Position numbers and translations under genes: made by a program | Assembly: GCA_023411445.1 (NCBI GenBank) | Contig: JAEYOT010000326.1 | Location: 1 to 7,354, forward strand | Length of the DNA: 7,354 bases | Direction of reading: 5' to 3' | DNA from: Pseudomonadota bacterium | GTDB taxonomy: Bacteria > Myxococcota_A > Polyangia > Polyangiales > Polyangiaceae | Notes under the pieces: generated by a model | Databases searched by the model: none | The model's input: only the letters and a program-made list of their open reading frames with translations | Told to the model about the DNA's origin: nothing | Shown here: positions 1 through 5,452 of the stretch, in pieces | How the letters are laid out: every line of letters begins with the position of its first letter | Numbering within the stretch: the stretch's first letter is position 1

Positions 1-102
1 GCCCAGCACGCCGCCAATCCCGCCCGCGCCCACGAGCAGGACACGTGGAGCATTCGAGCCCTCCCTGGCGGCACCGTCCGTCACGCGCGGCAGTGTACTC
101 AC
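1..102 (-). CDS. Partial NAD(P)-binding Rossmann protein, probably ketopantoate reductase family (5' end only)
   Basis: Only the N-terminal 34 codons lie in the window; the gene continues past the left edge. Read on the minus strand from a GTG at 102-100, the product has a short polar leader and then RVLLVGAGGIGGVLG. This is a hydrophobic beta strand followed by a GxGxxG dinucleotide-binding loop of the kind that opens 2-dehydropantoate 2-reductase (PanE/ApbA) proteins, which reduce ketopantoate to pantoate with NADPH. A second in-frame GTG at 84-82 is an equally possible start. Neither has a clear ribosome binding site, and the frame stays open upstream, so the start is uncertain. ThiF/MoeB-type enzymes and other Rossmann dehydrogenases share similar loops, so the family call rests on about 15 residues. 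The gene is divergent from the rest of the window and shows no evident link to the glycosylation genes. Confidence 0.55.
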   Translation of the reverse strand, partial: MSTLPRVTDGAAREGSNAPRVLLVGAGGIGGVLG

Positions 103-154
103 GTCACAGCAGCATCGAAATCCCGAGGATACACCGCGCGCGTCTCGATTTCCT

Positions 155-183
155 TTGCCAGGTCGGGGCAGCAGATGTAGTAC
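155..183 (+). promoter_or_regulatory. Candidate sigma-70-type promoter for the leader ORF / small protein / UPF0104 genes
   Basis: TTGCCA at 155-160 matches five of six bases of the -35 consensus. It is followed after 17 bases by TAGTAC at 178-183, which matches only three of six at the -10. The predicted transcript would start near 190, about 40 bases before the possible leader peptide at 230. The placement in a divergent intergenic region supports it, but the weak -10 means the call is tentative. Confidence 0.3.
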
Positions 184-186
184 ATC
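174..186. repeat. Perfect inverted repeat GATGT-AGT-ACATC overlapping the candidate -10
   Basis: GATGT (174-178) and ACATC (182-186) are exact reverse complements separated by three bases. The palindrome covers the putative -10 hexamer, which is a natural place for a repressor operator. It is short, and a five-base arm can arise by chance, so an operator role is speculative. Confidence 0.3.
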
Positions 187-229
187 GACGCACACCGGCC
201 CACTCGCCGGCCCAACGAGGAAAGCAGCC

Positions 230-289
230 ATGCGCAGGATCAAGAAGCTTCTCGAGCGCCTCCGCCTCCCGCTGCCCGCCTTCGCCTGA
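230..289 (+). CDS. Possible 19-residue leader peptide / microprotein
   Basis: An ATG at 230 opens a 19-codon reading frame, MRRIKKLLERLRLPLPAFA, ending at TGA 287-289. A purine-rich GAGGAAA at 217-223 sits at a normal ribosome-binding distance, the best such site in this part of the window. The peptide is strongly basic and could form an amphipathic helix (RRIKKLLERLRL). Its stop codon lies in the left arm of a 6-bp hairpin whose right arm carries AGGCGA, the only candidate ribosome binding site for the next gene, 16 bases downstream. That arrangement would suit translational coupling or a regulatory leader. It could equally be a chance ORF; nothing beyond the start context supports expression. 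Confidence 0.3.
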   Translation: MRRIKKLLERLRLPLPAFA

Positions 290-299
290 TCTTAGGCGA
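282..299 (+). promoter_or_regulatory. Hairpin that could sequester the ribosome binding site of the small four-Cys gene
   Basis: TCGCCT (282-287) and AGGCGA (294-299) form a perfect 6-bp stem with a 6-base loop GATCTT. The 3' arm is the only Shine-Dalgarno-like element near the GTG at 306, and the 5' arm holds the last codon and part of the stop codon of the upstream 19-codon ORF. A ribosome finishing the leader would melt the stem. There is no U-tract after it, so it is not a typical intrinsic terminator. Confidence 0.3.
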
Positions 300-305
300 G
301 CGAGC

Positions 306-521
306 GTGAAGCCGCCGCTCATCCCCACAGAAGCCGAGCGCGCTCGCGTCGGCTTGTGCGTGATCTGCCGTTGGTCTCGGCCCATCGTCTCGGCGAAGGG
401 CTCGGCCTTCTGGCTGTGCGAGCGCGCCCAGGTCGAGCCCGAACGCTTCGCGAAGTACCCGCGGCTGCCCGTGCGGGTGTGCTCGGGGTTAGATCCGCGT
501 GAAAAGCGCGCGCAGACGTGA
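306..521 (+). CDS. Small four-cysteine (probable zinc-binding) protein of unknown function
   Basis: This 71-residue protein has no signal peptide or membrane segment. It contains Cys18-x2-Cys21, Cys38 and Cys59, set in recognisable surroundings: LCVICRWSRP, then KGSAFWLCERA, then KYPRLPVRVCSG. The four cysteines in short sequence spacing suggest one structural zinc site. I recall similar short cysteine proteins with a 'KGS-F-LC ... YP-LPV--C-G' pattern in deltaproteobacteria, but know of no assigned function. The GTG start at 306 was chosen because residues upstream in the same frame (from 45) look like random GC-rich translation, while sequence from residue 15 onward looks constrained. It follows the hairpin at 282-299. 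Its 3' end either overlaps the next gene (GTG start at 499) or precedes it by 16 bases (ATG start at 538), so the two are likely cotranscribed. Confidence 0.65.
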   Translation: MKPPLIPTEAERARVGLCVICRWSRPIVSAKGSAFWLCERAQVEPERFAKYPRLPVRVCSGLDPREKRAQT

Positions 522-537
522 GAAACCTGCGCGACGC

Positions 538-1659
538 ATGAACAGCACCCCGCCCCCGCGGCCGCGCTCGGCCCTGCAGCGCTCGCTGCCCCGCGTGCTG
601 ATCTCGCTGCTCATTGCCGCTGGCTTCGCGTGGGCGCTCAAGCAGGGCGGTCTGCCGTTCGCGCCGCCGGCTGGCTCTGGAAAGGAGCTTCAGTGGTGGG
701 CGGTGCCTGGCTTCGTCGTCCTGATGCTGCTGGCCTTCTACTTTCGCACCGCGCGCTGGGTTTACATGCTGCGGCCATTCTTCGAGCAGGTCTCGGCGCG
801 GCGCACCTTCGCGGTCGGCTTGGTCGGCTCCGGCGCAACCTTCTTCGCGCCGCTGCGGTTGGGTGAGATGGTGAGGCCGTACCTCATCACGGTGACGGAG
901 CCTCGGCTCAAGTTCGCCCAAGGCTTCGGCACCATCGCCGCCGAGCGCGCCATCGACGGCCTGTGCATCGTGCTGCTCACGACGCTCGGGCTCGCCTTTT
1001 CGACGCCCATCTCGCCGCTGCCTGACCGTGTCGGGAAGCTGCCGATCCCGGTCTCGCTGGTGCCGGGCGCGCTCCGCTCCGCCACCTTGCTGTTCGTCGT
1101 GGCGTTGGCGGGCATGGTCGCGCTCTACTTCCTGCGCGGACACGTCAGCGCTCTGGTGAGGAACGTGGTCGGCCGCGTGTCGCCCAAGCTCGCCGCGCCC
1201 CTGGCGGAGAACCTGGAGCGCGTCGCCCAGGGCCTGGCCTTCGCCGGCAGACTCACCAGCGCGCTGCCGTTCGGCGCGTTCACCATCTGCTACTGGGTGC
1301 TCTCGATCCTCGCCAACTGGGTGTTATTGCAAGGCATCGGGCTCGACGCCTCCCTCTCGCAATCATGCGTCGTGCTCGGCCTGCTCGGCCTCGGTTCGTT
1401 GCTGCCGGCTGGTCCCGGCTTCTTTGGCGCGTACCAAGTCGCCGCCTACACGGCGCTCGCCATGTTCTATCCGATCAGTCAGGTGACGTCGGGTGGCGCC
1501 ATGTACGTGTTCGCCAGCTACGTGGCACACATCGGCATCAACTTGCTGGTTTGTTTGCTGGGCTTCGCCCTCATGTCAGGCAGGCTTGACGCCGATGGTC
1601 ATGGTCTGAGCCCCGAGCGCAAGCCAGCTGAGCTTGGGCTCGAGCGGCCGCATGAATGA
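538..1659 (+). CDS. Lysylphosphatidylglycerol synthase transmembrane region / UPF0104 family integral membrane protein
   Basis: This 373-residue polytopic inner-membrane protein has about eight or nine hydrophobic segments (roughly 17-35, 53-69, 92-106, 139-156, 182-199, 246-264, 273-290, 295-311, 321-346). Family hallmarks are RLGEMVRPYL at 107-116, the AAERAIDGLCIVLL stretch at 134-147, and the PAGPGFFGAYQ loop at 290-300. These match the membrane half of MprF-like proteins (PF03706), a family linked to lipid flipping. The soluble lysyl-transferase domain of full MprF is absent, so lipid lysylation itself is not predicted. A related membrane domain is, to my recollection, fused to a GT2 domain in archaeal AglD, which fits the GT2 gene encoded next door. 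An alternative GTG start at 499 adds 13 basic residues and overlaps the four-Cys gene by 23 bases. Neither start has a strong ribosome site. The last 28 codons, a polar tail after the final membrane helix, overlap the convergent methyltransferase gene. Confidence 0.85.
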   Translation: MNSTPPPRPRSALQRSLPRVLISLLIAAGFAWALKQGGLPFAPPAGSGKELQWWAVPGFVVLMLLAFYFRTARWVYMLRPFFEQVSARRTFAVGLVGSGATFFAPLRLGEMVRPYLITVTEPRLKFAQGFGTIAAERAIDGLCIVLLTTLGLAFSTPISPLPDRVGKLPIPVSLVPGALRSATLLFVVALAGMVALYFLRGHVSALVRNVVGRVSPKLAAPLAENLERVAQGLAFAGRLTSALPFGAFTICYWVLSILANWVLLQGIGLDASLSQSCVVLGLLGLGSLLPAGPGFFGAYQVAAYTALAMFYPISQVTSGGAMYVFASYVAHIGINLLVCLLGFALMSGRLDADGHGLSPERKPAELGLERPHE

Positions 1660-2256
1660 CAGCGCCTTGGGAAAGAACACGATGTAGTCGAGGTCCACGT
1701 CGGCGAAGCCGGCGCGCTTCAACAGCGAACGCTGCTCCCACGGCCAAAGCAGGATCGCATCGTCGTCGAACGGGCACGACTTGACTGCGCGCTGCGTGAG
1801 CGGATTCAGCGGGTTGTGCTCGAACACGACCAGCTTGCCGCCAGGCCGTAGCTTCTTCGTGATCTCGCCGAGCACGCCGAGCCGCTCCGCAGGTGGCACG
1901 TGGTGAAGTACACACGACAACACTGCTACGTCGAACACGCCGTCGGGCAGCGCTTGCACGTCGTCGTGCACGTGGGCAGATTTGGCGCGCTGGCGCGCTT
2001 TCTCGGCGCTGGCCTTCGATGGCTCGTAGCCGTGGACGTCGGTGTAGTGCTCGACCAGCTTGCAGGTCACGTTGCCAATGCCGCAGCCAAAGTCCAAGAC
2101 CTTGGCGTGCTGGGGCACGCCAATGCGCCGCAGGCAGTCCACCTTGTAGCCGGCGAAGTAGTCCGTATCCTCACCCGTGACGGCGATGCTCTCGGCGTGG
2201 AGCCGCTCGTACTCCTCGGCGTAGGCGTCGAACTTGGCCGCGTTACGCTCGGTCAT
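1576..2256 (-). CDS. Class I SAM-dependent methyltransferase
   Basis: This 226-residue soluble protein has a standard class I methyltransferase fold. SAM motif I is VLDFGCGIGN (53-62), an acidic residue for the ribose lies in GYEPS (76-80), motif II is FDVAVLSCVLHHVP (108-121), and motif III is LRPGGKLVVFEHNPLNP (136-152). The tract after motif III, EHNPLNPLTQ with CPFDDDAILL (161-170), resembles a subfamily often found beside glycosyltransferases, so a sugar or polyprenyl-linked substrate is plausible. The acceptor cannot be read from sequence; a UbiE/Coq5-like quinone role is less likely in this context. The ATG at 2256-2254 lies inside the last codons of the GT2 gene (14-base overlap), indicating translational coupling downstream of it. 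A TGCTACCGT element at 2276-2268, 11 bases before the ATG, might also serve as an internal promoter. The 3' end overlaps the convergent UPF0104 gene by 84 bases. Confidence 0.88.
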   Translation of the reverse strand: MTERNAAKFDAYAEEYERLHAESIAVTGEDTDYFAGYKVDCLRRIGVPQHAKVLDFGCGIGNVTCKLVEHYTDVHGYEPSKASAEKARQRAKSAHVHDDVQALPDGVFDVAVLSCVLHHVPPAERLGVLGEITKKLRPGGKLVVFEHNPLNPLTQRAVKSCPFDDDAILLWPWEQRSLLKRAGFADVDLDYIVFFPKALSFMRPLEPKLSWLALGAQTMTIGVKPA

Positions 2257-3262
2257 CGGCGGAGCCTACGGTAGCATGAGGAGGCACGTAGTGCCGGGAG
2301 CTGGGGCCCACGTCGTCCGTAGAAAAGTTCAGCTTTTCCGCGGTGATGTAGAGCGGGCGCCGCTTGATCTCCTCGTAGATGCGCCCCACGTACTCACCCA
2401 AAATACCGATCATGAACAGCTGCGCCGAAGTACCGAGGGCCACCGCGATCATCAGCGTCGTCCAGCCTTGAACGAGCCCGCCCTGGAACACCTTCACGTA
2501 GACCACGTACAGCGCGTAAACGATGGCCACCATGGCCACGCCTGCCCCGAGCCAGCTCGCAAGGCGCAACGGCAGGATGGAGAACGACGTGATGGCGTCG
2601 ATGGCGAAGCGCACCATCTTCGAGAGGGGGTACTTAGTCTCGCCGGCGAAGCGAGCCTCGCGGTCGTAGTACAGGGCGCTCTGCTTGAAGCCGATCCACG
2701 CCACCATGCCGCGCACGAAGCGGTGTCGTTCTCGTAGCGCGCGCAGCGTGAGCACCACCGGTCGTGAGATCAGACGAAAGTCTCCGGCGTCGACCGGGAT
2801 CTTCACGCCCAGCATGGCGTTCAGCACTCTGTAGAACAGCGCCGCTGTAGCCTTCTTGAATAGGCTCTCACCCGCCCGACTACGGCGCACGCCGTAGACC
2901 ACGTCGAACCCCTCGCGCCAGCGCGCGATCATCTCCACCACGACCTCGGGCGGATCTTGGAGGTCCGCGTCCATGATGACGACCGCGTCGCCTTCGGCCA
3001 GATCGATGCCAGCCGTAATAGCCATTTGGTGTCCGAAATTCCGGGCGAAGGCGATCACTTTGTAGCGCGGCTCCTCCGCCGCGAGCTGTCGCAGCATGGC
3101 CAGCGACTCGTCCTTCGAGCCATCATCGATGAACAGGACCTCCCAGCTCTTGACCTGCGAGCCCAGCGTCGCCATCGCTTGGCCGAGGCGGCGCTTCAGC
3201 TCGTCGATCACGGCTGCCTCGTTGTAGATCGGGATGATGATCGAAAGCTCCGGTCGCTCCAT
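2243..3262 (-). CDS. Membrane-anchored family 2 glycosyltransferase (polyprenyl-phosphate sugar synthase, DPM1/GtrB type)
   Basis: This 339-residue protein starts directly with a GT-A domain: LSIIIPIYNEAAVI (6-19), the nucleotide-binding VLFIDDGSKD (42-51), ARNFGHQMAI (73-82), and the metal-binding DADLQDPPE (98-106). RFVRGMVAWIGF (181-192) and GETKYPLSKM (207-216) are typical of the dolichyl-phosphate mannose synthase-like subgroup. Two membrane helices follow (about 228-257 and 268-292), then GEYVGRIYEEIKRRPLY (289-305), as in GtrB/ArnC-like enzymes that load a sugar from a nucleotide donor onto undecaprenyl phosphate at the cytoplasmic face. The donor sugar is not predictable. A polar tail of about 30 residues (310-339) is less conserved-looking and overlaps the start of the methyltransferase gene. 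The gene is divergent from the DUF2079 gene across 71 bases, which must hold the promoters of both. No strong ribosome site precedes the ATG at 3262-3260. Confidence 0.93.
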   Translation of the reverse strand: MERPELSIIIPIYNEAAVIDELKRRLGQAMATLGSQVKSWEVLFIDDGSKDESLAMLRQLAAEEPRYKVIAFARNFGHQMAITAGIDLAEGDAVVIMDADLQDPPEVVVEMIARWREGFDVVYGVRRSRAGESLFKKATAALFYRVLNAMLGVKIPVDAGDFRLISRPVVLTLRALRERHRFVRGMVAWIGFKQSALYYDREARFAGETKYPLSKMVRFAIDAITSFSILPLRLASWLGAGVAMVAIVYALYVVYVKVFQGGLVQGWTTLMIAVALGTSAQLFMIGILGEYVGRIYEEIKRRPLYITAEKLNFSTDDVGPSSRHYVPPHATVGSADDRA

Positions 3263-3320
3263 GCAGGCGCCGGCTAGCCTACGCTGGAAGGACGACCCCG
3301 TGCCACGAAGCGCTTCTAGC

Positions 3321-3349
3321 TTGGGGAGGGGACGTGGATTTGCTACACC
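3321..3349 (+). promoter_or_regulatory. Candidate promoter with extended -10 just upstream of the DUF2079 gene
   Basis: TTGGGG (3321-3326) is followed after 17 bases by TGC-TACACC (3341-3349), an extended -10-like element. A start site about seven bases beyond would fall at or just before the ATG at 3358, giving a leaderless message. The element overlaps the GGGGAGGGG tract that serves as ribosome binding site for the alternative GTG start at 3334, so promoter use would exclude that start. Sequence evidence only. Confidence 0.3.
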
Positions 3350-5400
3350 ACCCCGCCATGACCGGCCACGGGTCCGAGATTACGACGACGGGTGAGCGGC
3401 CACTCGTCGCCAGGGAGTTGGGCCTGGGTTTGTCGGCACCGCTCAGTGAACGCCTGATGCCCCTGGCCAACGCCGGCAAGCTGCTGGCCCTGGTGTTCGG
3501 CGAAGGCGCCTCCTTCGGCATGGCCGTGTGGCTGAGCCTGAGCGACGGGCTCACGCAATACGCCGTCAGCAACGAGCTGTCCATGCCGGACAGGCGCGCC
3601 CTGCTGGCCAGCATGTTCGGCGCAGGCTTGCTCGCGGTGACGGCCGCCATCGTCTTTCTGTTCCGCGCGCGGCAGCGCGCTGCGGAGCGGCTCCACCGTC
3701 GCGCCTGGCAGCTCTCCCCGCTGCTGCTGATCGGCCTCGCGCCGCTGCTGCTGCGCTGGCAGATCTGGGTAGCGCGCGAGACCACCTTCGGCGTGCTGGT
3801 GTGCGTCGTCGGCTTCTTGCTGCACGCGCTGCTGACGCGCTCGGCGCAAGCGTCCACCGAGGAAGCGGACGGAATGGGGCAAGCGCTGGCGCGAGCATTG
3901 TCGCGCGCCGCGAGTCGCAGCGAGCGCTGGGCGCCGCCGCTGATCGTCGGCATCTCCGCGCTGTTTTACTCGCTGTACTTCTCGTACTACACGGTTGCTT
4001 ACCACCGCAGCGTGCTCACAATGAGCTACGACCTCGGCCTAGAGGACAACCTGCTGTGGAACTTGATCCACGGCAACCAGTTCATGAAGAGCGCGCCGCT
4101 GGTCGGCCCGCACGGCTCCCACTTCGGCTTTCACGCGACGCTGTTCGCGTACGTCATCGGCATCTTCTATTATTTCCATCAGAACGCCGAAACGCTGCTC
4201 GTCTTTCAGTCATTCATGATCGGCTGCGCGTGCGTGCCCCTGTATCTGTTCGCGCAGGCGCGCATCGGTCGCTGGGCAGCCGCGCTGCTGGCCGTGCTCT
4301 ACGTGCTCTACCCGCCCGTGCACGGCAGCAACCTGTACGACTTTCACTACCTCCCGCTGGGTGTCTTCTTCCTGTGGCTGACGCTCTGGCTCGTGGACGC
4401 GGGGTACTACAAATGGGGCGCGCTGGCCGTGCTGCTCACGCTGAGCATCCGCGAGGACGTCGCGGCCGATCTCACTGTGATGGGCGCGTTCATGCTCTTC
4501 GCAGGGCGTAGGCCGCGCGCCGGCCTAGTCGTAGCCGGCGTCGCGTTCGTCTACTTCATCCTGATCAAGATGGTGATCATGCCGCGCTTCCTGCACGGCA
4601 GCGAGTCCTTCATCCATCAATGGAAGGATCTCGTCCCCGCCGGTGGCCGCGGCTACACCGGCGTCATGATGACCGTGATCGGCAATCCGGTCTACACGCT
4701 CACCAGCCTGCTCGAGCCGGACAAGTTCTTGTACCTAGTGCAGATCGGCGCGCCGCTGTGCTTTCTGGCTTGGCGGCGTCCCCTCGGCTACCTGCTGACG
4801 GTCCCTGGCTTCTTCTTCACGCTGCTGAGCACCAAGTACCCGCCGCTCGTGCAGATCTCCTTTCAGTACACCGCGCACTGGACGGCGTTCTTGTTCATCG
4901 GCGCCGTGGCAGCGCTCGAGTGGGTGCGGCGTCCCAGCTTCCCCGGGGATGAAGGCGGCTGGCGGCGTCAGCGCGTCTGGCTGGCGACTGCGTGCGTGAC
5001 CACGGTGCTCACGAGCTACCAGTACGGCGCCATCCTCCAGCAGAACACCGCGAAAGGCGGCTTTGGCAAATACAAGTTCGAGACCACTGCCGCCGATCGC
5101 CAACGCTACGCCGACCTGAAGAAGCTGATCGCGATGGTGCCACCAGACGCCAAGATCACGAGCTCCGAATACGTCGTGCCGCACGTGTCCAACCGCGCCG
5201 ATGCTTACACGCTGCGCAACGGCATCTACGACGCCGAATACCTGCTGTGGGAGACGCCGGCCCGCGACGACGAACGAACCTTCGTCCGCGAAGCGCTACG
5301 CGACGACTTTGGGGTGGTCGCCTCAGCCGGCCCCTTCGTGCTCGCGAAGCGCGGGCACTCCAAGGACGAGAACCAACACTGGCTGAAAAAAGCGCGCTGA
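3334..5400 (+). CDS. DUF2079 family polytopic membrane protein (GT-C-like, putative glycosyltransferase)
   Basis: This is a 688-residue integral membrane protein. The DUF2079-like core starts near residue 200: a first helix (203-222) is followed by SYDLGLEDNLLWNLIHGNQF (231-250), HGSHFGFHATLFAY (260-273), YVLYPPVHGSNLYDFHYLPLG (323-343) and LSIREDVAADL (370-380). The acidic residue after the first core helix (Asp233 or Glu237) and Glu374-Asp375 are candidate catalytic or metal ligands, by analogy with GT-C enzymes that use lipid-linked sugars on the outer face. Several more helices follow up to about 562, then a soluble C-terminal part with ITSSEYVVPHVSNRADAY (608-625), also usual for the family. 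The first 200 residues, including some four hydrophobic segments, look like an extra N-terminal region. The GTG at 3334 has GGAGG at 3325-3329, rather close (4 bases); an ATG at 3358 would give 680 residues. The discoidin gene follows after 52 bases. Confidence 0.85.
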   Translation: MDLLHHPAMTGHGSEITTTGERPLVARELGLGLSAPLSERLMPLANAGKLLALVFGEGASFGMAVWLSLSDGLTQYAVSNELSMPDRRALLASMFGAGLLAVTAAIVFLFRARQRAAERLHRRAWQLSPLLLIGLAPLLLRWQIWVARETTFGVLVCVVGFLLHALLTRSAQASTEEADGMGQALARALSRAASRSERWAPPLIVGISALFYSLYFSYYTVAYHRSVLTMSYDLGLEDNLLWNLIHGNQFMKSAPLVGPHGSHFGFHATLFAYVIGIFYYFHQNAETLLVFQSFMIGCACVPLYLFAQARIGRWAAALLAVLYVLYPPVHGSNLYDFHYLPLGVFFLWLTLWLVDAGYYKWGALAVLLTLSIREDVAADLTVMGAFMLFAGRRPRAGLVVAGVAFVYFILIKMVIMPRFLHGSESFIHQWKDLVPAGGRGYTGVMMTVIGNPVYTLTSLLEPDKFLYLVQIGAPLCFLAWRRPLGYLLTVPGFFFTLLSTKYPPLVQISFQYTAHWTAFLFIGAVAALEWVRRPSFPGDEGGWRRQRVWLATACVTTVLTSYQYGAILQQNTAKGGFGKYKFETTAADRQRYADLKKLIAMVPPDAKITSSEYVVPHVSNRADAYTLRNGIYDAEYLLWETPARDDERTFVREALRDDFGVVASAGPFVLAKRGHSKDENQHWLKKAR

Positions 5401-5417
5401 ACGCCAGCGCGCCGCGC

Positions 5418-5446
5418 TTGACCCCCTTCCTCCGCTCTGCTTCCTT
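5418..5446 (+). promoter_or_regulatory. Candidate internal promoter before the discoidin gene
   Basis: TTGACC (5418-5423) matches five of six bases of the -35 consensus. After 17 bases, TGC-TTCCTT (5438-5446) is a weak -10 that keeps the TGC extension seen at 3341. The GTG start lies six bases after it, with no Shine-Dalgarno sequence, so any transcript from here would be leaderless. The weak -10 keeps confidence low. Confidence 0.25.
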
Positions 5447-5452
5447 CCCGCC

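Noticed and set aside
45..305. Longer N-terminus for the four-Cys protein, from an ATG at 45
   Set aside because: It would run through the divergent intergenic region and over the start of the opposite gene, and its residues show no family-like pattern. The recognisable protein begins at the GTG at 306.
319..1143. Long minus-strand open frame of 274 codons, antisense to the UPF0104 gene
   Set aside because: Its composition is Arg/Gln/Glu/Ala-rich and low in structure, as expected for the antisense of GC-rich coding DNA. The plus-strand frame has clear family motifs.
538..1659. Full MprF (phosphatidylglycerol lysyltransferase)
   Set aside because: Only the membrane region is present. The soluble aminoacyl-transferase domain is missing, with a short polar tail in its place.
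1900..2274. Plus-strand open frame of 124 codons over the methyltransferase gene
   Set aside because: It is a shadow frame; the minus-strand product has intact SAM-binding motifs across the same bases.
3288..3308. TGGCACG on the minus strand as the -24 element of a sigma-54 promoter for the GT2 gene
   Set aside because: The matching -12 element is absent: CGTCC occurs where TTGC would be needed.
3343..4005. Minus-strand frames of about 220 codons opposite the DUF2079 N-terminal region
   Set aside because: They give Arg/Gln-rich low-complexity translations with no motif, whereas the plus-strand frame shows membrane helices throughout.
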